Positions 36,468-46,037 of a stretch of 64,000 nucleotides of DNA are shown piece by piece. The translations under genes were made by a program, and so were the position numbers. Source of the DNA: JBKBUF01 sp046290815 (GTDB lineage: Bacteria; Bacteroidota; Bacteroidia; Cytophagales; Cytophagaceae). The stretch's first letter is position 1; every line of letters starts with the position of its first letter. Where the stretch lies: NCBI GenBank assembly GCA_046290815.1, contig JBKBUF010000014.1:1-64000 (forward strand), in the 5' to 3' direction. Below the pieces are notes generated by a model. That model had not been told where the DNA came from. It ran no database searches and was given only the letters and a program-made list of their open reading frames with translations.

Positions 36468-39400
36468 ATGATTGTAAGGATTACCGCTATAATTCTTTCC
36501 TGCATTTTATCCTTTTACTCCTTCGGACAAAAGCCTAATCTGGTATTTCATCACCTTTCAGTCCATGATGGTTTATCAGAAAATACCATCAGAGGTATTT
36601 TGCAGGACAAAAAAGGGTTTATGTGGTTTGCGACTGAGGATGGCCTGAACAGGTACGACGGGTATAATTTCTATATATACAAAAAAAATTCTAACGATAA
36701 ATTTTCCCTCAGTAGCAGCAATATCAAAGGTATATTTCTCGATAGTAAAAATTACTTTTGGGTCCTTACTAATAATGGATTGAACATCTATGATCCTGTT
36801 CACGATATGTTTTATAATTATCGTAATAACAGATATCCGGTATTGAAGTTTGTTCCGGGAAATATGGAATATATTGTGGAAGATTCCTTTGGCGATATAT
36901 GGGTGGTTGCAGGAGAGGAAGGAATGTATAAAATTTCATCTCTCAGCGAAAAGCCGGATCACTATGAATACCAGGTCGAAGAGAGTACCAGGTTTATTTC
37001 TTTGCAACAGGAGTCAGATACATCTATGTGGATTGGAACCATGGATGGCCTCTTTAGATTTAATACTCTTACAAAAGAATTTACAGACTTAAGACAAAAG
37101 TACGGTAGAGGATATGAGGTCAGGACCATGTATAGAGATGTTTTGGGAAATCTCTGGATGTGCACTACAAATGGTTTAAAAATTATTTTTAAGTCCGGAG
37201 AAATGAAAGAATATCTTCATAATCCAACTAACCCTTATAGTATCAATGGAAACAACATAATGAATGTTGTGCAGTATAAGGATGGCAATTATTTGGTAGC
37301 GATAGATGGTGCAGCCCTTGATTATTTTGATATCAGCACTGATAAGTTTTATCATTATAAAGACGAATTAAGTAGCAACAATGTAACCTATCTTTATAAA
37401 GATCCTCAGGGTGATTTATGGGCAGGCACTTTTCTTAACGGAATAAGCTTCTCCAATTCAAGTACTAATCTTTTTGTACATATTAAGAATAATCCTTATG
37501 CTGCGAACTCTATCAAAAAAGGAATTGTCACACGTTTTTTGAAGGATAGAAATGGGAACTTATGGATAGCTACTGACGGAGGTGGTTTATACAGGAAGAA
37601 AAAAGATGTTGATGAATATAAATATTTTGCCCTTGAAAATAGCGGATTATCAAGTAATAGTATAGTTTCCCTGATGGAAGATGAAACCGGATTTCTCTGG
37701 CTTACTACTTATGGGGGAGGTCTATGTAAATTTGACCCTGTTAAAGAAAAATTTAAAGTTTTCCGATTTAATTCCAAGGATCCTAGTTCATTAGGAAGCG
37801 ATAAAATTAAAGATGTAATCTTTTACCAAAACAGAATCTGGATCACAGGATATGGAACAGGTATTCATGTGATGGATCCGGTTACAGAAAAATTTACTCA
37901 GTACAGATTTAATAAAAATGACAAAACCTCAATAAGAACTGATTTTGTTCAGAGTTTTCTCATAGATAAGGAAAATAATTTGTGGGTAAGTTCGCTAAGA
38001 GGGCTCTCCAGATTTGACACTACCACTGATGCATTTGTCAACTATACATTTGAAAACAGGGAAGATGAATCTGCTGACATTAATTTTATTGTCGATCTTA
38101 TCGAAGATTCGAAGGGTAATATATGGCTTGCAAGCAGTGGTAGCGGATTGTTATCTTTCAATAAAAATGATGGCTCCTATAAAGTATTTACAAAAGATCA
38201 GGGCCTGTCTGATAATTCTTTAAAAAGCCTTATTGAAGATAATGATGGTTACATTTGGCTTTCCAGTAACAATGGAATTACCAGATTTAACCCTGCAACT
38301 TTGACAGGCAAATCTTATACCATAAAAGAGGGTGCACCTGCTTGTTCATTTTATTTTAATGCCAGATACAAAGATGAAGACGGCAGGATTTATTTTGGGG
38401 CTAACAACGGTTATGTTATAATAGATCCTCGCAGTACGGGAGTCAACAGAAGAATACCGCCTATTGTAGTGACCGGATTCAAAATTTTTAATCAGGAAAT
38501 TACTAACAGGATGGATAATTCTCCGCTATCCTTCCACATCAGCCGTACCAGAGAAATTAATCTTGGTCATGCCCAAAATTCATTTACCTTTGAATTTGTT
38601 TCACTGAATTATAACAACAGTCGAAATAACAAGTACTCTTATATTCTTGAAGGGTTTGACGACGACTGGATATCAGGAGACCAGAGATTTGCTACGTATA
38701 CCAATATCAATCCGGGTACCTATGTATTCAAAGTTAAGGGATCCAATAATGATAATGTTTGGAACGAAGAGGGGGTATCTATAACTATACATATCGCAGC
38801 TCCTTACTGGGAAACCTCATGGTTCAGGGGAATTGTAGCCATCGTGATTCTGGCACTTTTATACCTGGTTTATCTATGGGGAACAAGAGCAATTAAGAAG
38901 AGAAATGTTCAGCTGGAAGAGATAGTAAAACAAAGAACGCTGGAGCTCAGGCAGTCCAATGAACAACTGGAAACTTTCGTATATAAAGCATCTCATGATA
39001 TTAAAGGCCCTTTAAAATCTATTATAGGACTTACCACCATAGGGAAAAAAGATGTAAAGGAAGAACTGGCTCATACTTATTTTGACCATATACTCAAAAG
39101 CACCAGAAAACTGGATAACCTACTTAGAGATTTGCTTGAAATTACTAAAGTAAAACAGGCTAAAATTTCTCCTGAAAAAATCAATTTCAGGGAGATTATT
39201 AATGATGTGCTTGCGAGCTTTGAAAATTTTCCTGGCTATGAAAATTTCAAAATTGTTGTGGCTATTAAAGAAGGTAAGCCTTTTTATTCGGATAAAAACC
39301 TGGTTTATTCCATCATACAAAATCTGATTGAAAATCCCTTAAAGTATGCAGATACCTCCAAGCAGGAAAAAAGGCTTGATATAAGTATTATTACTTCAGA

Positions 39401-39614
39401 GAAAGGCGCTGATATGATTTTCCGTGATAATGGTATAGGTATTGCGAAGGAATACCAGGATAAAATCTTTGATATGTTTTTTAAGGTAGACGAAACATCA
39501 AATGGAACAGGGCTTGGACTGTATATTGTTAAAACCACAGTACAAAAATTAAATGGATATATTGAAGTGGAAAGCGAGACTGGTAAGGGTACTACCTTCC
39601 ATGTGAAATTATAA
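36468..39614 (+). CDS. Two-component sensor histidine kinase with periplasmic regulator-propeller
   Basis: The start at 36468 (MIVRITAIIL) gives a clean signal peptide ending SFGQ, and 1048 residues. About 14 Reg_prop repeats (such as DRNGNLWIATDGGGLY) build a periplasmic double propeller (about 25-700). A Y_Y_Y domain (about 705-765), one transmembrane helix (about 785-805) and a coiled coil follow. The HisKA domain has His843 in SHDIKGPLKS, and the HATPase has G-boxes DNGIGI and GTGLGLYIV. There is no receiver or AraC domain, unlike hybrid PUL sensors, so a separate response regulator is needed and none is adjacent. The convergent GH9 gene hints at polysaccharide sensing. Confidence 0.9.
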   Translation: MIVRITAIILSCILSFYSFGQKPNLVFHHLSVHDGLSENTIRGILQDKKGFMWFATEDGLNRYDGYNFYIYKKNSNDKFSLSSSNIKGIFLDSKNYFWVLTNNGLNIYDPVHDMFYNYRNNRYPVLKFVPGNMEYIVEDSFGDIWVVAGEEGMYKISSLSEKPDHYEYQVEESTRFISLQQESDTSMWIGTMDGLFRFNTLTKEFTDLRQKYGRGYEVRTMYRDVLGNLWMCTTNGLKIIFKSGEMKEYLHNPTNPYSINGNNIMNVVQYKDGNYLVAIDGAALDYFDISTDKFYHYKDELSSNNVTYLYKDPQGDLWAGTFLNGISFSNSSTNLFVHIKNNPYAANSIKKGIVTRFLKDRNGNLWIATDGGGLYRKKKDVDEYKYFALENSGLSSNSIVSLMEDETGFLWLTTYGGGLCKFDPVKEKFKVFRFNSKDPSSLGSDKIKDVIFYQNRIWITGYGTGIHVMDPVTEKFTQYRFNKNDKTSIRTDFVQSFLIDKENNLWVSSLRGLSRFDTTTDAFVNYTFENREDESADINFIVDLIEDSKGNIWLASSGSGLLSFNKNDGSYKVFTKDQGLSDNSLKSLIEDNDGYIWLSSNNGITRFNPATLTGKSYTIKEGAPACSFYFNARYKDEDGRIYFGANNGYVIIDPRSTGVNRRIPPIVVTGFKIFNQEITNRMDNSPLSFHISRTREINLGHAQNSFTFEFVSLNYNNSRNNKYSYILEGFDDDWISGDQRFATYTNINPGTYVFKVKGSNNDNVWNEEGVSITIHIAAPYWETSWFRGIVAIVILALLYLVYLWGTRAIKKRNVQLEEIVKQRTLELRQSNEQLETFVYKASHDIKGPLKSIIGLTTIGKKDVKEELAHTYFDHILKSTRKLDNLLRDLLEITKVKQAKISPEKINFREIINDVLASFENFPGYENFKIVVAIKEGKPFYSDKNLVYSIIQNLIENPLKYADTSKQEKRLDISIITSEKGADMIFRDNGIGIAKEYQDKIFDMFFKVDETSNGTGLGLYIVKTTVQKLNGYIEVESETGKGTTFHVKL

Positions 39615-39639
39615 CTATAGTCTTAAGCCAAAAGTCATA

Positions 39640-39684
39640 AATCTAAAGTCTAAGTCAAAATAAAGGACTAATGACTTTAGACTT
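39640..39684. terminator. Imperfect inverted repeat between convergent kinase and GH9 genes
   Basis: A TCTAAAGTC-containing arm (39640-39656) is nearly complementary to GACTAATGACTTTAGACTT (39666-39684), with an A-rich loop. The position between two converging stops suggests a shared transcription end. The repeated AAGTC(T) units resemble the octamer arrays in style but not in sequence. Confidence 0.5.
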
Positions 39685-39703
39685 ACAACTGAAAAATTTG
39701 ATC

Positions 39704-42178
39704 TTACTTCTGCACTACCAGCTTTTGTGTGGCATTGCCTTTTTCAGTTTTCACATTTACAACATACATTCCTTTCTCAAGAGCTTCAATGTTTATTTTA
39801 GTTAAGCCATCCTGTTGAAGAGATTCAGTTAACAGCACTTTTCCTGATAAATTACAGATTTCCACCTGGCCTTTATTTGCATTATTTTCAATTTCTATTG
39901 TAGTAGTTGTTACTGCCGGGTTGGGATATAATCTGAAATTAAACGCGGGCCTGTTCCTTATGGCAATCAATCCTGCAGGTTCATACACATAGATGGAATT
40001 AGCCTGAATTGCCTCTATTGCACAAGCAGTGTAAGCGACAGGAGCTGTATAGTTTATAGCAGGCTCATTGGATGCAAAACTACACCAGGTATCAACATAA
40101 GATCTTGCAGGCATAGAGGAAGGATAACCGGGGCAATTATCACTTTGATTAGGATTTGGTCCTCCTACCACCATACCAGGCACAGGTTCTGCAACTCCGT
40201 CAGCGGAGCTTATTCTATGGTGAGGTTCCATAGGATATTTCTTTCCGAATCCGGTAACGTATGAATATCCAGTTCCATTTCTTCCTAAAATATAATCCAG
40301 ATTAGATATTGCTGCTTTGAGGTAACTGCTGTCATTTGTCATTTTGAATGCCTGTAATAGAATCATCGCCTGATTTCCGGCTACTGCATTGCTACCCCAT
40401 GTAAAGTTCCAGCTGCTTTGACCCATAACTACTCTGTAAGCTGATGTTTGCGAGTAATTTCTCAACCCGTTGGCAAGGTTGATAAGTTTATTTTTTATTG
40501 CGGTGGTGTCAGCAAAGGCAGCGTCGGTTAAACCTTTTCTATGATGAGCAAGACTGATATATCCCAGTGTTCTTACATTTGGCCAACCTGGTACATCTGC
40601 ATTGTTATTTAATACTGCAGATCTGTCGTAATACTGACTGTTTCCGGTGGTGATATATAATTCCATTCTTGCCCAGTCAAATTCATCTGAAAGCTGACCA
40701 TTTCCATAAACTCCGGTTTCAAATCCTGTTACATTGGTTGTTACTGTTACATTTGGGTTTGCTACTGCCCAGTCATAAGCTTTAACTGCAGCAGTTAAAC
40801 ATGAATCTGCTAATCCGGGAAGTTGTGTCGGAAATTTAGAAAATATCCTCGCACCTTGCGCCATAACTGCTGCGAAGTCAAGGGTGGCAGCGGTTCCTCG
40901 CTGTACAGCCCAGCGCTTCCAGTTGTATTGATGAGGCATTTGAACAGCATTGAATTTGTCATCAGTAACTTTGTGGTAAACACTACCGTCACCAGGATCC
41001 TGGCAGGTAAGCATCCATCTCACATTCCATAAAGCTTCGTCAAGCACATCGGGTATGTTATTACTACTTTCCGGAATAAATAAATCCAATGTGTCACAAT
41101 AGGAGGGGAAGTGTTCATAAATTGCCAGTATGGTATAAGTACTGATACCCGAATTTACCATGTATTTATTATAATCCCCGGCATCGTACCAGCCTCGGGG
41201 AGAAGCAAAAACAGAGCCTGCAGGTCTGCTTGAGGTTGCTGCGCTGGAATGAATCGTTACATTATTGTCCGGATGAGCAAAGGGCCGAGGCCATTTGTCT
41301 GCCCAGGGCTGTGTGATAGCACAGCTTGCCCTGTTATAATAGTATGATTTAAGTAGCCCTTTAGCAAGCTTATTGTGTACCTGTTGATTTATATGAAACC
41401 AATGTGAATGGGTATTTCCTATTCTTATTATAAATCTTCCGGTCCTGTTGAACTCCGTAAAATCTGCTATCCGCACTTTCTCTCCTGAATAATTCCATAA
41501 TGTTTCAGGGCCAAGCTTTCCTCTGTAGATGGTATCGCCGGCATGAAGCAGACATACATAAAATGAATCCTGCTCCGCTGCTACTGCAATGGCAATTTTC
41601 TTTTCACCGGGGTAGTACCCTACCTGATTTAGACGGATGTCTTTAGGTACAGGAGGTAATTCAACTTTATCTCCTATTATTAAATCATCCATGAAAACCT
41701 TTCCTGTAAAGTTTGGTCCTCCTGGATTAAAATAAACTAGTATGCTATTTATTCTGGACGGATCTACTGTGGCATTGGAAGGCCATGACTGATCAAACTT
41801 TCCTGTAAAGTCGAAAGTGTATTTCTTATATCCGCCACCTTCTGCTACGGAAACAGTGGTTGCTGTCGCATTGGTCACCCTGCCATCAGCATCTGCAAGA
41901 TCTATTCTTAACCTGAAGGCTTTGGATGATTCCACCATAATCTGAACAAATGGCGCATTGGTTAAATCTAAGGTGTTGAAATTATACCTGAAAGTTTGAA
42001 ATGAAGTACCAACGTTTGTTGCATCTACCAGCATTTCCATATTCATAGGATTGGTAAGAACATATCCGTTTCCTCCTGTCCAGCCATTCAAGTTGGAGAA
42101 ATTATTCTCCAAGCTGGTTTGGGCGTTGGAATTAAAACTCGTGCAAATAATCAAAAAGACAATAAATGTTACTCTCAT
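39704..42178 (-). CDS. Secreted GH9 cellulase, CBM plus CelD-type Ig domain plus T9SS sorting domain
   Basis: This 824-residue protein has a signal peptide (1-20). A CBM11/CIA30-like beta-sandwich (about 21-172) ends in the FMDDLIIG strand usual for that fold. A CelD_N Ig-like domain (about 177-262; IRLNQVGYYP) precedes the GH9 catalytic domain (about 265-735) with Asp332/Asp335 in GWYDAGDYNKY and a C-terminal catalytic Glu in SNEPAINY. A T9SS type A sorting domain starts at LYPNPAVT. The subfamily architecture differs from the GH9 at 10249, so the two probably differ in mode (endo versus processive). It is convergent with the sensor-kinase gene. Confidence 0.93.
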   Translation of the reverse strand: MRVTFIVFLIICTSFNSNAQTSLENNFSNLNGWTGGNGYVLTNPMNMEMLVDATNVGTSFQTFRYNFNTLDLTNAPFVQIMVESSKAFRLRIDLADADGRVTNATATTVSVAEGGGYKKYTFDFTGKFDQSWPSNATVDPSRINSILVYFNPGGPNFTGKVFMDDLIIGDKVELPPVPKDIRLNQVGYYPGEKKIAIAVAAEQDSFYVCLLHAGDTIYRGKLGPETLWNYSGEKVRIADFTEFNRTGRFIIRIGNTHSHWFHINQQVHNKLAKGLLKSYYYNRASCAITQPWADKWPRPFAHPDNNVTIHSSAATSSRPAGSVFASPRGWYDAGDYNKYMVNSGISTYTILAIYEHFPSYCDTLDLFIPESSNNIPDVLDEALWNVRWMLTCQDPGDGSVYHKVTDDKFNAVQMPHQYNWKRWAVQRGTAATLDFAAVMAQGARIFSKFPTQLPGLADSCLTAAVKAYDWAVANPNVTVTTNVTGFETGVYGNGQLSDEFDWARMELYITTGNSQYYDRSAVLNNNADVPGWPNVRTLGYISLAHHRKGLTDAAFADTTAIKNKLINLANGLRNYSQTSAYRVVMGQSSWNFTWGSNAVAGNQAMILLQAFKMTNDSSYLKAAISNLDYILGRNGTGYSYVTGFGKKYPMEPHHRISSADGVAEPVPGMVVGGPNPNQSDNCPGYPSSMPARSYVDTWCSFASNEPAINYTAPVAYTACAIEAIQANSIYVYEPAGLIAIRNRPAFNFRLYPNPAVTTTTIEIENNANKGQVEICNLSGKVLLTESLQQDGLTKINIEALEKGMYVVNVKTEKGNATQKLVVQK

Positions 42179-42482
42179 TTCTTAAAATTTAGATTAGAAG
42201 ATTAAGACTACCTACGTTGGATTGCCGATTAAGATCTTTTCAAAACCAACATGGATTGTATTATTTCTTCAAATTTCATAATAAAAATCAGGAATAACAA
42301 GGATTTTTATATGTAAATAATTGTAAATCAATAAGTTGTATTAAATGTTGAGGCGTAATAAAACCATACTAATAGGATGGTATTTCATTGAATTTTTGGA
42401 AATTTGATGAAAACAACGAAGGATATCCCCAGGTTATGAGGCGTGAGGGTCGCATTAAAATTCTTTTTATTGTTCAAAAAAA
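42179..42482. other. Intergenic region, no gene seen
   Basis: This 304-bp AT-rich stretch lies between the GH9 start (42178) and the 7TM receptor stop (42483), both minus strand. It must hold the GH9 promoter. I see no exact TAnnTTTG box, terminator or RNA motif. Confidence 0.4.
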
Positions 42483-44294
42483 TCAGGCCTGGTTGTAGAA
42501 GATTTTACCCCATTCTTTCGAATTGATCTTGCCACTCCCTTTTACTCCTGTTGCTTCTATCACTTTTTTCTTAAATGCCCAACAGGTTTTCTGTCTCAGC
42601 TCCAGCTTTTGACCTAACTCGTGTGAAGAAATATTCCTGTTGGCAAGTATCAGATAAACAAGGTAGAAAGTCTTGTTAATGGGTAATTTACTGTTATGGA
42701 AAATGGTAAAGGAAGTGGCAGATTCATCATATCCGCATTTTGTGCATCGTTTGGAAAACGGGGTTTTACCTTCTGAGGCTGTTTTGTTGCTACATTTTTT
42801 GCAACTGTATGCCTTTGACCATTTTATTTCAGATAGATACTTAAGGCAGGAATCTTCATCAGGATAAATTTTCTGAAATTCATCCAGGGTTAGATCCTTA
42901 AGCATCAAACGAGCTTTGGTAATATGTTTTACTTCTTCGTTAAGCTGCTTGTTGTCTTTTAAAAGCAGCATATTCAGCTCTTCAATTTTAAGGTTTTTTT
43001 CCCTGAGTTCTTCCAAGGCTTCTGCCAATTCCTGAGTTCTTTCTTCTACTTTCCGTTCCAGTTCTTTATTAAGAATATCTTTTAGTCTCTCATTCTCTTT
43101 CAATTGGGTGATAAGCAGCTGATCGGTTTTAGCCTTTTCATCCTTTTGAATTCTTAATCTTTGTCCCAAAGCATATGAAAATAGCACCACTTCCAGAAGG
43201 AAACCAAAATTCAGCGCATAAACTGTAAATACATTTGTTGGTATTATCTCGGTGATCCTCAATACAAAAATGGTGAATGAAACGATGAGGAAGGAAAAGG
43301 CTAAAAGGAAGTATTTGGCAGGTTTATTTCCTTTTTTCCAAATGTAAACCCCTGCAGAGTAAATGACAGTAAATGGAATTACATACAAATACCACATGTA
43401 GGGGACAGGAGTGATAAATAAATCCACAAGACTTGCTATCACGTAAGAAATAGCACTTATATTAACCCAGAAATTCCATCGTGCAGAATTTGATTTAAGG
43501 TTCAGAAATTCTTTTGAATAAGCTGCGAAAGAAAGGATCAGCAGTGTGTTGTAGGAAATCTCAAATAACTTATTTAGCGCCGGTGTATTGGGCCATAAAA
43601 ACTGAAAGCCCATGCCATCTTCCCTGAAAGCACTGATGCTGTAACTGATTACATAAGCTACATAAAAAATATATACTTTTTCCCTGGTGGATAAGAATAT
43701 AAAAAAATTATATATGGCCATTATCAGCAGAATGCCATAAAAAAGACCTAAAAGATAATATTCTACCAATGCATAATTGATGAATTGCTCGGCAGGGCGG
43801 AGGTTAATGCTTAAGTTAAATGTATAGTTGTTTTTAAAGGCCAGAATCAATGTTAAACTATCGGTTTCATTAAATCTGATAGGGAAAACAACATTTTTAT
43901 GATTTGTGAATCTGGTATCAAAATTCTGGTCGAATCCTGTTTTTTCAAAAGCAATTGTGTCACCACCTGAAATCTGCCAGAGATTAATTTCCCTTACATG
44001 AGGATCTGTTAATTCAAAAAACCATAGTTTATATAAAGCAGATTTATTTTTTAGTTTTATTCTAAACCAGTGTGTGGAAGAGTGATTTATATTTTCTGCC
44101 CTGTATTCCTTACCATTGATGAACTCTTTATTCAGAATATCATTGAATTGTAAGTTTCCGTTCAAATCCTGATAGTATTCAATTCGGGATTGGTTTTCAG
44201 GATGATGAAATAGAATTGGATTCTCAGAAATTTCTATTCCCTGACAAAAACTAAAAAATGGAAAAAGCAGAAAGATTATTAACAGATTTTTCAT
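42483..44294 (-). CDS. 7TMR-DISM receptor fused to an IS1595-type transposase zinc-ribbon/HTH domain
   Basis: The start at 44294 (MKNLLIIFLLF) begins a signal peptide; an upstream extension would need a TTG. The 603-residue protein has a periplasmic 7TMR-DISMED2-like domain (about 20-150), seven transmembrane helices (about 175-370) and a long coiled coil (about 375-465). Its cytoplasmic end has the zinc ribbon Cys498-x2-Cys501...Cys517-x2-Cys520, followed by a helix-turn-helix-like segment (ISSHELGQKLELRQKTCW). That end matches the N-terminal DNA-binding part of IS1595/ISXO2 transposases, without the DDE catalytic domain. The fusion suggests a membrane-bound one-component DNA-binding regulator (inference). 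Confidence 0.82.
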   Translation of the reverse strand: MKNLLIIFLLFPFFSFCQGIEISENPILFHHPENQSRIEYYQDLNGNLQFNDILNKEFINGKEYRAENINHSSTHWFRIKLKNKSALYKLWFFELTDPHVREINLWQISGGDTIAFEKTGFDQNFDTRFTNHKNVVFPIRFNETDSLTLILAFKNNYTFNLSINLRPAEQFINYALVEYYLLGLFYGILLIMAIYNFFIFLSTREKVYIFYVAYVISYSISAFREDGMGFQFLWPNTPALNKLFEISYNTLLILSFAAYSKEFLNLKSNSARWNFWVNISAISYVIASLVDLFITPVPYMWYLYVIPFTVIYSAGVYIWKKGNKPAKYFLLAFSFLIVSFTIFVLRITEIIPTNVFTVYALNFGFLLEVVLFSYALGQRLRIQKDEKAKTDQLLITQLKENERLKDILNKELERKVEERTQELAEALEELREKNLKIEELNMLLLKDNKQLNEEVKHITKARLMLKDLTLDEFQKIYPDEDSCLKYLSEIKWSKAYSCKKCSNKTASEGKTPFSKRCTKCGYDESATSFTIFHNSKLPINKTFYLVYLILANRNISSHELGQKLELRQKTCWAFKKKVIEATGVKGSGKINSKEWGKIFYNQA

Positions 44295-44639
44295 GATCTC
44301 GTAATCGTAACGCAATTTTCTGTAAGATAATATTTTTTGGCCGTTTCATAAACGTAAGAAGGGAGGGTAATCATAATTCTCAAAACAATTGTATCCCTTG
44401 CCGAGGTTAAATAACTAAATACCGGAAGGCGAGAGATGGGAAAAGCGAAGGAGTATAAGAAGGTAAAAGAAAGATCGCGGGAAAAGGTGACGGTAGAAGG
44501 AAAGGTCAGGCTTAAAGCAAAGCAGACATTGTGGAGAGAGGATTCCAATTTTTCTTCTGATTTTCCCTTGTGCTGGGATTGATCAGGTTCCGGGAAATAA
44601 ATGCAAATACACAGAGGTTGGCTTCATGAAGACAACCTC
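44295..44639. other. Intergenic region with a possible small gene and a plus-strand terminator
   Basis: This 345-bp region lies between two minus-strand genes. It contains a strongly purine-rich plus strand (44423-44520), a 48-codon plus-strand frame and a hairpin with a U-tract on the plus strand. Its base composition is richer in G+C than the other intergenic regions here. Confidence 0.45.
44436..44582 (+). CDS. Possible small basic protein, 48 aa
   Basis: An ATG at 44436 with an SD-like GGAAGG 8 bp upstream opens a 48-codon frame ending in TGA at 44580-44582. The N-terminal two-thirds is densely charged (MGKAKEYKKVKERSREKV), and the end is FPLCWD. An intrinsic terminator on the same strand begins 31 bp after the stop, which is hard to explain by the flanking minus-strand genes. 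No homologue is recognised and chance cannot be excluded. Confidence 0.3.
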   Translation: MGKAKEYKKVKERSREKVTVEGKVRLKAKQTLWREDSNFSSDFPLCWD

Positions 44640-44648
44640 TTATTTTTT
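44613..44648 (+). terminator. Terminator-like hairpin with plus-strand U-tract
   Basis: AGAGGTTG (44613-44620) pairs with CAACCTCT (44633-44640); the intervening GCTTCATGAAG is itself self-complementary. TATTTTTT follows on the plus strand, whereas the minus-strand side is not U-rich. It touches the phosphatase stop codon. Confidence 0.6.
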
Positions 44649-45977
44649 AATAATTGCAAATTCATCCAAAACATTGGCAGACGTACCGATAAATTTTGCA
44701 TGCAACTGATTGCCATCAATATCAATAACCATACTTCCACCTTTATTCACAGATGCATAAGCCATAGCCGGATGTGGCCAATCAGATTTTTTGCCTCCAA
44801 GCCTTCCTGAAACTCCTACTACTGCATAAACAGTCCCCTTGGATTCTTTACTTTTAACATAAGGTTGATGCATTCTCCCGTCATGCCTTCCCATTATGTG
44901 ATCATTGCTTAGTTCTGTCGAATTTCCGTAATGTCCATTCAACATATAGCTTCTTTCATAGGAGTGACTATGACCGGTCAGAACAAGATCCACAGAGTAT
45001 TTTTCCAATATGGGCAAAATATTATTTCTGACATCTATGCTTTCTTTTTCCTTATCAGAATTATGAGAGCCCATGGTATAGGGGGGATGATGCATAAATA
45101 CTATGGTCCACTTTGATGTATTCCGGCTAAGATCCTGCTGCAGCCAATTGTGCATACTGCTACCAAGATGATTAGCTGAAGAATAGGAGTCAAGACAAAT
45201 AATATGAATGTCTCCATAGTTAAATGAATAATATTTCTCTGTCCCGCTGGGTAGTCCGCCTGATTCGCCATTTTCAGGCAAAGCAAAAATATCATAATAG
45301 GGGAAATGTCCGCTTACTGCTTGTGCTGAATTATAGCCAACATTTGCAAAATCATGATTTCCAATAGCAGGCCACACACAAATATTCTTCATTAACTTTT
45401 CATAACTATTGGTAAAAACAGCCTTTTGATATTCGTCATCTGTTCCATCTTCATATGCATTGTCTCCAAGCCACAACCACATATCTGCTGGTTTTCCTGC
45501 TGCATACCGGATGTATGAATCGCGAACTCTTCTCTGAAGCAAATCTCCTGAACCTGCATCACCGGTTACCCAGATTCTGGTACTTTTGGAATCACCTTCT
45601 TTTGGGTGTGTTACAAAATAATTATCAATATTGCCCTGCAAGATTTCATTTCTTGTCCCTACGGAATAATAATATTTGGTTCCGGGTTGCAGATTGGTGA
45701 GGTGGACTTCATGGTCTGTTTTTCCTTCTTCAATCAAAGCGGAATCTTTCAAATTTCCCGGGCTTATACCATATCTGACCAGTGATTCTGTTGCGTAGCA
45801 GGTTCTCCACTTGATAATTATCTGATCAGATCCTGCCATCTGCAGATAAGGTTCCCTCATCAGTCCGTTCATACAAATAAACGGATCCTTCTTACAGGAA
45901 AAGACGATGATAACTGCTACCGGAAGTAGTAAAGCAATAAAGAATTTTAAATTTTTGGAGAGTAACCTGTGCTGCAT
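44640..45977 (-). CDS. Purple acid phosphatase-like metallophosphoesterase lipoprotein
   Basis: The start at 45977 (MQHRLLSKNL) gives 445 residues and a lipoprotein-type signal ending IIVFSC, so the protein is probably membrane-anchored. An N-terminal Fn3-like purple acid phosphatase domain (about 35-125: IIIKWRTCYA, LQPGTKYYYSVG) precedes the metallophosphatase core: GDAGSGD, GDNAYEDG, GNHDF, HHPPY and GHSHSYER. These are the five metal-ligand motifs, all intact. It hydrolyses phosphate monoesters, probably in phosphate scavenging. It is downstream of the phosphorylase gene and separated from it by an octamer array. Confidence 0.9.
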   Translation of the reverse strand: MQHRLLSKNLKFFIALLLPVAVIIVFSCKKDPFICMNGLMREPYLQMAGSDQIIIKWRTCYATESLVRYGISPGNLKDSALIEEGKTDHEVHLTNLQPGTKYYYSVGTRNEILQGNIDNYFVTHPKEGDSKSTRIWVTGDAGSGDLLQRRVRDSYIRYAAGKPADMWLWLGDNAYEDGTDDEYQKAVFTNSYEKLMKNICVWPAIGNHDFANVGYNSAQAVSGHFPYYDIFALPENGESGGLPSGTEKYYSFNYGDIHIICLDSYSSANHLGSSMHNWLQQDLSRNTSKWTIVFMHHPPYTMGSHNSDKEKESIDVRNNILPILEKYSVDLVLTGHSHSYERSYMLNGHYGNSTELSNDHIMGRHDGRMHQPYVKSKESKGTVYAVVGVSGRLGGKKSDWPHPAMAYASVNKGGSMVIDIDGNQLHAKFIGTSANVLDEFAIIKK

Positions 45978-46037
45978 GGAGTTCCCTATTCTTGGGAGAA
46001 CAAAAAATACAGCCAAAAAATTCAGTAAGTGTGTCAG

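Noticed and set aside
44291..44548. 85-codon minus-strand frame upstream of the 7TM receptor
   Set aside because: It starts with TTG, has low-complexity Ser/Phe/Leu content and overlaps a better plus-strand candidate and the receptor's start region; no homology recognised.
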